Origin: Copromyces sp. CBS 386.78
Taxonomy: Eukaryota > Ascomycota > Sordariomycetes > Sordariales > Sordariaceae
Assembly: GCA_030685235.1 (NCBI GenBank)
Contig: MU839134.1
Span: 62,001 to 126,000, forward strand
Length of the DNA stretch: 64,000 nt
Direction: 5' to 3'
Shown one piece after another: positions 33,143 through 43,029 of the stretch; the first letter of the stretch is position 1, and each line of letters opens with the position of its first letter. A program made the position numbers and the translations under genes. The notes below the pieces were generated by a model. It did no database searches. It was given only the letters and a program-made list of their open reading frames with translations, and had not been told where the DNA came from.

Positions 33143-34711
33143 ATGAGCTCACCACCATTATCTCCAATGTCGCCGTTGTCGTCGCCCAGTTTAGGCGGCA
33201 TGGCAATACCTGTCAAGTGGAGGAAGATGTCCGAGACGGGGACGGGCGCCTTTCGGAACCGGATCCCCACGCAACTCCGGCGGTCCTTACCCCTTTATGC
33301 CGTCGTCGCCGTCCTCTTCTTCTTTATACTCAACGCCCACGTCTTCACATTATCTTCCTCCGCCAACAGCATAATAAGTCACCAGTCTACACAAGCGCCA
33401 CTTCAAAGCGACGAACATGGCTTCCCCAAAAAGATATGGCAATCCTGGAAAGTCGATCCCTACAACATGGCCACCCGCGACCTCGACACGGCCAAAACCT
33501 GGACGACCAAGAACCCAGGCTACCGCTACGAGGTGCTGACCGATTACAACGACATGGTCTACGTGGAATCCCAATACGGGCCTTCCTCAGAAATCAACCG
33601 CCCCGACATCATCGAGTTCTATCGCAGCGTCAACATCTCCATCATCAAGGCCGACCTGCTGCGCTACCTAATCATGTACGCCGAAGGCGGCGTGTACGCG
33701 GACATTGACGTCGAGGCTCTCCGGCCCATCAAGCGGTTCGTGCCCGAGCGGTACTGGGACTCGCTTGCCGAAATCGACATGGTGGTCGGGATAGAGATTG
33801 ACCAGCCCGAGTTCAAGGACCATCCCATTTTGGGAAGCAAGTGCATGTCCTTTTGCCAGTGGACGTTTATGTGCAAGCCGCGATTGCCCGTCATGTTGAA
33901 CCTGGTGGAGAACATCATGGCTTGGCTTGACGGCCTCGCCGCCAAGCAGAATGTTCACCTGTCAGAGTTACAGCTCGACTTTGACGAAGTCATCTCCGGG
34001 ACTGGGCCTTCGGCATTCACCATGGCACTCCTAAGAGAAATGAACCGCATCAAACCCCCCTCTATGGCCGGCAAGGAAATAACATGGGACAACTTCCACG
34101 CAATGGACGAATCGAAAGTCGTTTCCCGTGTTTTGGTTCTCGACGTGGAAGCCTTCGCCGCCGGCCAGGGGCACTCCGACTCGGGGAACCACGACGCGCG
34201 CGGCGCTTTGGTCAAACATCACTATCACGCGTCCAACTGGCCGTCTAAACACCCGCGCTACGCACACCCCGTCTACGGCGAGGTCGAGCGGTGCAACTGG
34301 GACTTGGCCTGCGTCGAGAGCTGGGATCGAGCCGTGGAGGCTTACAAGTCTTTGTCTATCGAGGAACAAAATCAGTTGAAGGAGTGGAGAAGATTGGAAC
34401 TCGAGAGAGAAAGGGAGAGGCAATTGAAAGAGCAGGAGCAGGCTATCAAGTTGGAGCAGCTGGGTGAGGCGGCACGGAAAGCCGAAGAAGAGCAGAAGCG
34501 AAGGGATGAGTGGGAGAGGGAGATGAGAGAAAGGATGAGGGTTGAGGATCAAGCTTTGCAGCCGCTGCATCCGGAGGAACACGAGGCTGAGGAGAAGAAG
34601 CAGGAGGGGGAGGGGTTGATTATGTTTGGGGGACGGCCGGTGCCGGGGCAGACGCTGCCGAAGGGGCAGGAGGAAGCGGATGGCGAGGAGGATAAGGCTG
34701 ATGGGGAGTAG
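33143..34711 (+). CDS. GT32 (Och1-like) glycosyltransferase with charged coiled-coil tail (522 aa)
   Basis: The start is the first in-frame ATG (33143); the frame is open to 33059 but only via TTG. A hydrophobic anchor at residues about 50-70 follows a Ser/Pro/Arg-rich cytosolic N-terminus, giving a Golgi-type type II topology. The catalytic region has the GT32 (Gly_transf_sug, PF04488) hallmarks: FPKKIWQSWK (94-103), KADLLRYLIMY (169-179), then YAEGGVYADIDVE (179-191) with the metal-binding D-x-D at 187-189. H-H-Y-H-A-S-N-W (359-366) matches the C-terminal H-x-x-x-x-S-W region of the family. The enzyme probably transfers a hexose, mannose in Och1/Hoc1 relatives, from a nucleotide sugar in the Golgi lumen. 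Unusually, residues about 405-470 form a highly charged E/R/K helix, and the protein ends in an acidic E/D/G-rich tail. It is transcribed divergently from the acyltransferase gene. Confidence 0.92.
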   Translation: MSSPPLSPMSPLSSPSLGGMAIPVKWRKMSETGTGAFRNRIPTQLRRSLPLYAVVAVLFFFILNAHVFTLSSSANSIISHQSTQAPLQSDEHGFPKKIWQSWKVDPYNMATRDLDTAKTWTTKNPGYRYEVLTDYNDMVYVESQYGPSSEINRPDIIEFYRSVNISIIKADLLRYLIMYAEGGVYADIDVEALRPIKRFVPERYWDSLAEIDMVVGIEIDQPEFKDHPILGSKCMSFCQWTFMCKPRLPVMLNLVENIMAWLDGLAAKQNVHLSELQLDFDEVISGTGPSAFTMALLREMNRIKPPSMAGKEITWDNFHAMDESKVVSRVLVLDVEAFAAGQGHSDSGNHDARGALVKHHYHASNWPSKHPRYAHPVYGEVERCNWDLACVESWDRAVEAYKSLSIEEQNQLKEWRRLELERERERQLKEQEQAIKLEQLGEAARKAEEEQKRRDEWEREMRERMRVEDQALQPLHPEEHEAEEKKQEGEGLIMFGGRPVPGQTLPKGQEEADGEEDKADGE

Positions 34712-35257
34712 AAGCAGTAGGGTGGACAGCAGTCGGTGTTTGGGGAGCCGGCGACGGAGAAGGGACCGTTTGGCGGGATGTGAGAGTGAGTGGGTTGGGA
34801 AAACATATGGATGGTTATTGCACGCATGTATGGTGTTTTAGGGTTTGCTTTTACTTTGGTTTTCTGGTAAACACTTGAGTTCGTGTCTTCAAAGAATGCG
34901 GTATGTAGCTTGTAGAAAGGAAGAATGAAGCACGGCATGATTCAATTTGGTCAACTCTTGGCCCATTCGCTTTTTGCTTTGCTGTGTGCCCTAATCAGCT
35001 GCATGCTCAGTCATTCCTTCCCAACTTTCCTCGTCCATTCGCCGTTTCCTGCGGTCGTTCTTTCCTGCAGTCAACAGAAGCTATCGCCAAGTCTTGGCGC
35101 ACAGTGGAGCCCCACCCCCTCCCCTGTCCCCCGCGTGCACATCTCCGACACTCTGCATCCGCTGCACCAACTTTTTTTTCCTGATTCGTTGATCTGACAT
35201 GAATGAACCTCGGACATTTCCTTATCAGACGGCAGGGGATATGTACGTGCACAATTA
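34712..35257. other. 3' flank of the GT32 gene up to the transposon border
   Basis: This is ordinary-composition sequence containing the presumed 3' UTR and about 300 bp of unique DNA. It shows little or no RIP right up to 35257, where the TIR begins. No gene is seen. Confidence 0.6.
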
Positions 35258-35278
35258 CCGTACTGCGAGGGGGGGGGT
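35258..35278 (+). repeat. Left terminal inverted repeat with a nine-G run
   Basis: It matches the reverse complement of 42984-43004 at all 21 positions. The sequences then diverge, with only weak similarity (ACGAATTGG versus GGGAATTGT). It marks the exact switch from host DNA to AT-rich repeat DNA. Confidence 0.92.
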
Positions 35279-35339
35279 ATTACGAATTGGACTTGGGCGA
35301 GTCGAAATTTTAGAACTGTTTTATAATAGTAAATTTTAT

Positions 35340-35450
35340 TTTAACGTTTTAAATTATAGACGTCTGTACATTTTGACGTTTAAGTGGGGCGAACGGTCAA
35401 TTAACGGCTTGTATTACCAAACGTTTAAAAATTCCTAGACGTTTCGCACC
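35340..35450 (+). repeat. Left subterminal ACGTTTA-type repeats
   Basis: Exact ACGTTTA occurs at 35376 and 35421, with near matches ACGTTTT (35344) and ACGTTTC (35439). Similar words cluster at the opposite end. Subterminal repeats of this kind bind transposase or accessory proteins in CACTA-like elements; here that role is an inference. Confidence 0.6.
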
Positions 35451-36599
35451 GCTAAACATCTAGGAAGTAACTACTTTACACATATTATATAAGGAAGGTA
35501 CATAGTCCGTATTTGCACAGACTTGGCCCGGGCCTTCGCCCCCGTCTCGCCCGCAATTATAAAGAACCTAAAGCTAGAATGGAAGGAGCTTCAATATCGC
35601 TCCTACCCAAAACCCCTATATCTAGATATCTTTGAAAAAATTTCGACGAAGGCCGTATAATTTAATACCTTATAAATGATTTAACTTTAACTATAACTAT
35701 TATTAATACTACCGTTACTAATATTATCGTTGCTAATATATCCTTTTTATTATATTATTGTAATACTATTTTCTTTTCTTCTTACCGTAGTAATACTAAA
35801 TATTATCGTTCTATTCCTTTCTATCTTATTATTAGTATACGCAATATCTCTTCCTAACAACAATACTACTATAATATAATTCCTCCAAGTATATATAATA
35901 TTAAATCGTATATTTTACTATATTAATCTTATAAAAAGAATATCGACCCTACTATCCTCTAGAATATATTGTAACAATAGTAATAGTAATAATAGTAATA
36001 GAATAAGGCCCCTACCACTAATATAAACACAGCTAAGAAATCTACTAACTCATTTACCTTTAACTAAGGTAATAAAGGCGACGAAGACGAAGACAATAAT
36101 AATAATAATAATAATAACAATAAAGACGATAACGATAATAGAGCTAAGATCGTCTATACTGCCTATATTAAACGCTATATTATTAAAAAGAAGAATAAGA
36201 AGACAACGGAGGACGATAATAACGATAATAATAGCAAGGTAGACAAAGGTATAGAGTAGGATAGCCACTTAAAGAGGGAAGGATATTAGGAATATTTTTA
36301 ATTTAGAAAATTAAAGGGTAACTGCGTTAATAAACTCATTAACCGTATTTATAATTAGAAAGTAGTAAGTATAATTAAATATACCCTATAAATTTATTAG
36401 CATTTATTAATATATATATAGGATAAGGATTCTACTATCTAAATCGAGATTCGGCGCTCCCTTATACGTATGAATAGACGGTTTTAAAATAAAACCGTAA
36501 ATAAAGCTCTTGTAAATATATATCTATATTTAATTTAAATATTAGGTAATATATACTAATTAATAGGCGTAAAAGGTATAAATTAGGTATTAGTTATCG

Positions 36600-37280
36600 G
36601 ACGTCAACCGGGCGTAGATTATAAATGTTGCCGAAGTTACTAAGGCCGATATTATTAAGGCTATTAAAAATAATTGGAATTTTAATAACTTCTAATTAAT
36701 ATATTATTATATAAAGGATTATTTAGACGCCGAAAACTCTATTCTTTTAAGTAAATATTATTATAAGGGTAAATTAATTATATTAGATTTAATATAAATA
36801 GGTATTTATTAGGTATATTAATATATAGCAGAGATATAGGTTATATTAGTCTAGAGGGTAATTGAATACTTCTATTTATCTTAGGACCCTAAAAAGGAGG
36901 ATAGTACTAAGAAGATACTCTTTAAAAAATATAAGGAGATCCTAATATATCCGAATTATAATAAAGTTCGGCGCCATTACTTCCTCAAAAAATCGCTTAC
37001 TATTAGGTAGATAAAGAGTAATAAAGTAAGAATAATATAATATTAGTAATAATATTTTAAAATTAATAAGTACTAGAGGATAAAGGAGGATATCGAAACT
37101 ATCTATACCGAAATAGACGATATTATAAACGCCCCCCCCGAGGACGATACCGCTATTCCGGGTAGGAAGAAGTAGAAGAAGAATAGTAAGAAAGCTAGTA
37201 GCGGTAAAAAGGCGGGCGGGAAGAGTAAGGAGCCGATTGAAGTTGATAACTATAATAATTCGGATCTTTTCGTAGACTAA
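36600..37280 (+). pseudogene. Accessory ORF remnant of the TIR transposon, with a basic then acidic tail
   Basis: One plus-strand frame runs to about 37280 with RIP-type stops. Readable parts include VAEVTKADIIKAIKNNWNF, KVRRHYFLKKSLTIR, EDIETIYTEIDDIINAPPED, a Lys-rich stretch (KKNSKKASSGKKAGGKSKE) and an end reading PIEVDNYNNSDLFVD. The Lys-rich part looks like a nuclear or DNA-binding tail. The sequence has no recognised domain. It lies upstream of the transposase and has its own end before a T-rich run at about 37.30-37.32 kb, so it is probably a separate protein. The N-terminal limit is unclear and may lie near 36.0 kb or earlier. Confidence 0.5.
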
Positions 37281-38099
37281 TAAGATATTAATATTATTTT
37301 TTTTTTTTTTTTTTTTTTTTCCTTTCTTCTTTCTATATACAATAGTCTAATAGCAATTTCGTTATTATATAGTATATGAGTATATTAGTCTTTCTTTTCC
37401 TTTTCGAATGAATTCGTTTGCTATATATTGAAGTTAATATTGAAATGAATGCCCGGTAGGGCAATAAAATATCCTTAAAAGAGGTTTATTATATTAGCGC
37501 TTTATAAGGCAATAAATAGACGACTAAGCAAATATATCCTATATTAACTATACTATATATTATAAAATAAAATAAAAAAGAATATATATTTGAAAAGATA
37601 TTTTTATACGTACTATAAACTTTTAGAAAATTCTTTTTAAATTTCGTTATAATAGCTTACATTTTGCATTTAATTAGTACAATTATACCTATTAGCGCGT
37701 ACTAAAAAGCATATAAAATCTTACTATAATTTTCCATATATAGTCGCTAGCTCGCCAAAATTTTACTAAGCGCCTACCTACCTTCGCTTTATTAATTGTA
37801 CAAGAACCTCAACTTTATAAACTTTAATTTTATAACTTTTAACTTTATAACCCTTACCTTACAATAACTTTACCTTATAACTTCGAACCCAATTGCGCTT
37901 TATACTAGCGACGGGAAGCGCGTTAAAATAAACTAGTAGAAGAGAGGGCTAAAGCGCTTGTCCGCTTGGGCGAATACGTTTAGGCTGGCGAGCAAAGTCC
38001 GGGTACCCTACGATCCTAAAGGTAAAAGTAAAGGTAGAGCTAAAGGTAATAATAATAACAATGACGGCAGTTATATTAATTGGCTAGACTTCGTAACGG

Positions 38100-41000
38100 T
38101 ATATAAAGTTTAGCGATTATCCTATCGTATTTACTATATTAATTATTAATAGGATTTTAATAAAATTAAGCTAGTAGAACTTATATAGTAAAAGTAATAG
38201 GACGATAACCTTAAGGACGCTACTACTACTATTGAGGAAGACCTTCCTAATACCAATGAGTTATAGAATTTAACCGATTACTAATTGGTTAGCGAGTAGT
38301 ATCCTATTGATAATGAGGATTTTGACGACGAATTCGATAAGGATAAATAATTAGCGAACTTTAATAATATTAATAAGGTAATATTACTTATAATCCTAAA
38401 TTATTAATACTATCTTCCTTTAGGATATATTTATAGTACGGCCGCCTATACTATAATATATATTCTACCGCCCCCGCCGTTTGGAAGTTCGCTTAGAAAT
38501 TCGAAAAAGTAGCCTTAGAGTATTATCGATAATAGTAAGCTATTACCCTGCTATCGTAATACCGATATACTTCTTTTAGAATTTAAGATGGTTATAAGAA
38601 TGTAGGCTCAATTGAATAATGTTTTTAAAGCAATATATTAAAGTCTCCGAGAGATTTTGTAGTAATATACTATCTCCTCCCGGTTTTAATAGACTTATAA
38701 AAAAATTGCAATATTGCCTATTAGCGTTTCGACTTTTAAAAATAAAGTTAAAGAACGTTTGCCTATATTCGAAATATATAAAGTATTTATAGCTTTGAAC
38801 GTTGAGAAGTTGTCGAATATTCGTCGTTATTAAGTTGGCTTTTTTAGTAAAGGGTAAATAGTATAAGACTTATTTTTCTTTAATACTATTAAATTTATTT
38901 AAAATTTATTATGTAGTAATATGTGTAAGAGTATGTACTTCGGTATAGCGATATTTGTCGATAATTTTCGAAAGTTATAGTATTCTAAAGTATAGGCGGT
39001 ATTTATTAGATACGTATTAGGCGACTTCGTTCGCTATTTAAATATTAATAATCTGGTATTCCCGTCCAATATTATATTTTATTATTGTTATAAATATAAT
39101 TGCTTTACTTATAGTACCGGTATTAGTAATTAGAAATATGTCGGCCGTATTACCGAAATGTGGAGGGATTATTGTGAAAAATTATTGTCGGAAAAGGATA
39201 GTATTGTCTTTAAAATTGAGCTATTATTCGGATTCGCTAGAACTATAGTCGGCGTTAGGCTATTGTAGAATAATATTAATATATAAAGGATTTTAGAAAA
39301 TAACGATATTATATTTAATAAGTATATTATTATTAAAGATAATATTATATATATTGTATTTTATTATATCGATTAGAAATATACCCGAGTATATTATAAT
39401 AAATTATTCGGTAGTTCCGTATCGCTAGAGCGTGATAATAAATATTGTAAATAATTGAGGCGATATAAGGCCGATTTTCTCGTGCGACGGAAATGCAATA
39501 TGAAATTGCGCCGTTTTTTTCCGCTCGTTAAATCTTATTCGATTCGGGGTGAATTCGAAGTTAAAGAGTTCACTCGGCCGTTATTCGTATAGATACTAGT
39601 TCGCGATGTTAGCGTTGATGTTCTTGCGGTGCCGTTAATCTTATTCGCCAATAGTTTCGGTCTTTATCGTACTATAGCGAAGTCTATTATAGGGGTATAT
39701 ATATTTATCGCGTTATATAAACGACTAGACCGGCTTAGGTAGATGAATATTATGCTAGTTATATTGGGCCCCTATGGTTCGAATAACGCCGAAGTCTAGA
39801 ATTTGGTCGGTATTAATATTAGGAAATTCGAAGAGGGCGAAATTATCGATATCTTAGGAAAAGAAGGCAATTGAAAAGCCTTCGTATATAGTTTTATCTT
39901 CGTTATTGTCGGTAATTTTCTATAGTAATAGGATAATTTTAATTTCCGACGTCCAATAGTTAAGTAGGGATATCGAATGTGCGTTATAATATTAGTTGAT
40001 TGAAGTAATTTTAATTTCAATTTAATTAGCGGCGAATATTAATAATATTATTACGAGATTATTCGATAAAGGGAGTATATATATATGTTTACCCGTAAGA
40101 TATATATTGAAAGGGAAGCGAATAAGTTTAGTTTAGTTGTTGAAGATTTTGTTTTAATAAAGGTATTTCCGGTATTAGATATCGTTTAAATACGGTTAGC
40201 CAATTTAGTATATTCTGAATTCGGTAGTTTAACGAAGATATTATATTTGTTAATTATCGATTAAGTGTTAACGTTTACCGGTAATACCCTATATATTAAA
40301 ATATTTCGTTAGTTTTTTCGACTATTAGGATAGAGTAATTTTTAATTGCCTTACTATATTTTATAGTATGCTTTAAAAGAGTATGGGTAATAGTCCGCTA
40401 TTATACTATTATTTGTGCGATTGTAGTTAAGATTTAATTAGTAGTATATTAAAAAGTATATTTCTATTATACTTTTCGAAGTTTTCGCTAGCGAATTTCC
40501 TACTTTCAATTTAGGTTATGAAGTAAATATAGTCGATATTATTGTTAGAGTATTAATCGAAAATTTGAATGCGAATATTATCCTAATAACGGATAATATA
40601 GATCCGAATGACCGGAAATTCGAGGTTTTTAAAAAGAAATTTAAAAAAGGTCGTCGGTTCTTTTAAATATTTTGTAACGCTATATCTAGAGTAGTGAAAA
40701 GGATTCGAAGTTATAGTAAGTCCGTATTTATCGATAGTATTATAGTTGAGAGTATTTAAGATATTATACTAATTGTAGTTAGTAGTTCGGGTATATTTAA
40801 TTCTAGTTTAGTAGTTATAGGTATTATTCTAATTATATAGTCCGTAGAGGAGATCGAAGAAGCCGGTTAAAAAGTAGCTAATTATGCCGAATTTTATATA
40901 GTTAAGTCTATTAAGTATAACTTATAGATTTCGAGGCCGAACGTTTATATTAGTCTTTATTACTTAAATGTAATAGATTAATACGGATTAGTGTCGATTT

Positions 41001-41680
41001 TAATAGTTATAGTCTTCGAGATTAAGTATAAGTTAGTATTCCGTCGTATTCTTATAAAAATATTTACTAATAATATATATTCCTGTCTAGGCTTTTTAAA
41101 CGGGTAATATATTATACTAATTATTACGCGCTCGAAAAAGACCTATTCTTATAGGAGGGCTTCGTTTAAATAATTTAGTTAATTTTATTCGGTATATACG
41201 ACGATTAAGAACCCGCTATTAGTCGATAATTGAAAGTATTATAATAAATAGTACTATTGTTATTTTCGTCGATTTTGGCCGGTATTGAAGAAGTCCCTTA
41301 TCCCCTTACTACAATGTATGCCTTTTATAATATATTCTTGTAAGCGTCGGTGCGGTTTAGACCTATAGATATATTATTCGGCGAGTATTAGAATATTAAT
41401 TGTATTGGTAAATTAAAAGGGGAAATAGTTAACGAGGCTAAAATGCTAATAAGAATAATATAAATAAATATAAGTTTCAAATAAATACTAATAGATACGT
41501 ATAAAAATAATTATTAAAAGTAAATTACTATTATACCATGTAATAATTAGTAATTAAAGTAGTAGAAGAAGATTGTATAGGATAATAAAAGGTGAGAGAT
41601 TTTCCCGTCCCCCGTTCCTTAGTATATTAATACTACTGCAAATTTTTAAAGTACTTAGAAGAAATGAACGCGTTTAGTAC
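38100..41680 (+). pseudogene. Dead transposase of the TIR transposon
   Basis: Plus-strand frames show the same ordered blocks as the left-block copy. They are NSFGLYRTIAKSIIGVY (about 39.65-39.70 kb), LGPYGSN (39764-39784), a GNFLQQQDNFNFRRPIVK block ending in R-M-C (about 39.91-39.99 kb), a V-L-D-I-V followed by V-Y-S-E-F (about 40.17-40.22 kb, compare P-x-L-D and A-H-S-E-Y in relatives), and RPNVYISLYYLNVIDQYG in RIP-mutated form (about 40.93-40.98 kb). Stops sit at expected Gln, Trp and Arg positions. This is a large transposase-like protein, longer than 1000 residues when intact. I could not identify the catalytic triad. Kinship with Plavaka/KDZ or CACTA-type transposases is possible but unproven. 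Confidence 0.55.
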
Positions 41681-42719
41681 TTTCTTATTATATTGGCAGT
41701 GATTGTGTACGAATGTGTATAAGCGAGTAAATACTTTATTACATTTAGCCTATTAGAACAGTAAGTACGTTCATAACCCAACTGCCGGACCTTTATATAA
41801 GGTAGCAACCTATTACCCGGACTACGATACTTACATCCCGTCTTAAGAAGCCAATACACTAACTGAGAGTATACCCCCTACCAATACCGGAAAGCGAATA
41901 ACAAAGGAGAGAGGAAACTTTATCGAATACTACGTTAGACGGGAAGATAATAGTATTAATATTGCCTATGCCCGTCTAGATCAAATTTTAACGTATGAAT
42001 TAATTTAAAGTATATATACAATGTCCTTTATACGTACTATAAACCTCTATCCTCGCCCGGGCCCTCGAATTCTCCTCTCTAATTTATAACCTATAACGAC
42101 CGAACAATATAACTATAATCCTATAGCGTATGCCAGTAAAATTTAAACTAATTCTACTAGCCTATATATCTAATATTACCATTTTTCCTCAAGCTTAAGC
42201 CACTACAGATTGCTAATAAATACCTATATTATTCTAAAACTCGGCCAATACCGCATCTTCTTAATCGTATTACTAATTATCGCTTCATATAACGGCTTCA
42301 TCGATTCACTAACGGGTCTCAACGTATACAATATAACCAGCACCGCTATTTTCGGGCTTATACGTATTACAGTAATATCGATTTACATAGTCCCGTTTAA
42401 GGAAAATGCAAATAAAGAATAAGAGTACGATACAAATAATAATTATCTATTATAAGTAGACTAGAAAATTAGCTTTATATAAGTTTGCCAATTGCAAGTA
42501 TATTGTATTGTATTATATTATTTTAACGATAGCTTTATATTTTAACTTGCCCCTAGCGACGTCGGGTATATACGCGTTTACAACCTAAAGTTCGGGGTTA
42601 GGGCATACAATGCACGGGCGCGCAACGCCTAAGCGCGGCCGAGGGTACGCCGGGGGAAGGCAGGACTAAAACGGAAACCGGGTCGGGTATCGGGTAGCAG
42701 GAAGAATAGTTCAATTAAA

Positions 42720-42895
42720 TCTAAACGTCTATCGAAATTAAGCGTTTTCCGCCTATAAATATCTAAATCCGGATTGTCGATACGATTTTCAGAAACGGTT
42801 TACGGACAATCTATAGACAATCCGCCTAAACTAAACGTTTGGCGGTCCCGGACGTTTAGCGGCCCTCTATCGTTTCCATATATAAACGTTTATAA
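42720..42895 (+). repeat. Right subterminal ACGTTTA-type repeats
   Basis: ACGTTTA or its complement TAAACGT occurs at 42722, 42832, 42852 and twice in a palindrome at 42883-42892, with ACGTTTG at 42835. The density is far above that of the surrounding sequence. Confidence 0.6.
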
Positions 42896-42983
42896 ATTTC
42901 CGACGCGTACTTAGGCATCATGTAAAATTCAAAATATTTCAAAAATTCAATTGTCATTTTACAGTCAACTAACAATTCCCAGC

Positions 42984-43004
42984 ACCCCCCCCCTCGCAGT
43001 ACGG
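42984..43004 (-). repeat. Right terminal inverted repeat
   Basis: Inverted partner of 35258-35278, reading A, nine C, then TCGCAGTACGG on the plus strand, followed by TA. Confidence 0.92.
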
Positions 43005-43029
43005 TACGGGATTAAGGAGTAGATTACTA

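Larger units (their letters stand above)
35258..43004 (+). mobile_element. TIR-bounded 7.75-kb DNA transposon, RIP-mutated
   Basis: A perfect 21-bp inverted repeat bounds the element: CCGTACTGCGA, then nine G and a T at 35258-35278, with its reverse complement at 42984-43004. Both ends are flanked by TA (35256-35257 and 43005-43006), so a TA target duplication is likely. A GTAC duplication with shorter TIRs is an alternative because the junctions are palindromic. Inside, on the plus strand, are an accessory ORF remnant ending at about 37280 and a long transposase remnant (about 38.1-41.68 kb). ACGTTTA words cluster near both ends. The interior is heavily RIP-mutated, but the last 450 bp keep many CpA/TpG. 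It belongs to the same transposase group as the left-block element. Confidence 0.85.

Noticed and set aside
42210..42422. 70-codon hydrophobic ORF near the right end of the TIR transposon
   Set aside because: It begins with TTG and lies in RIP-mutated DNA. Its hydrophobicity comes from AT-rich Ile/Leu codons.
35258..43004. Calling the element Tc1/mariner from the TA duplication
   Set aside because: The size, accessory ORF and very large transposase do not fit. The palindromic junction leaves the duplication length ambiguous.
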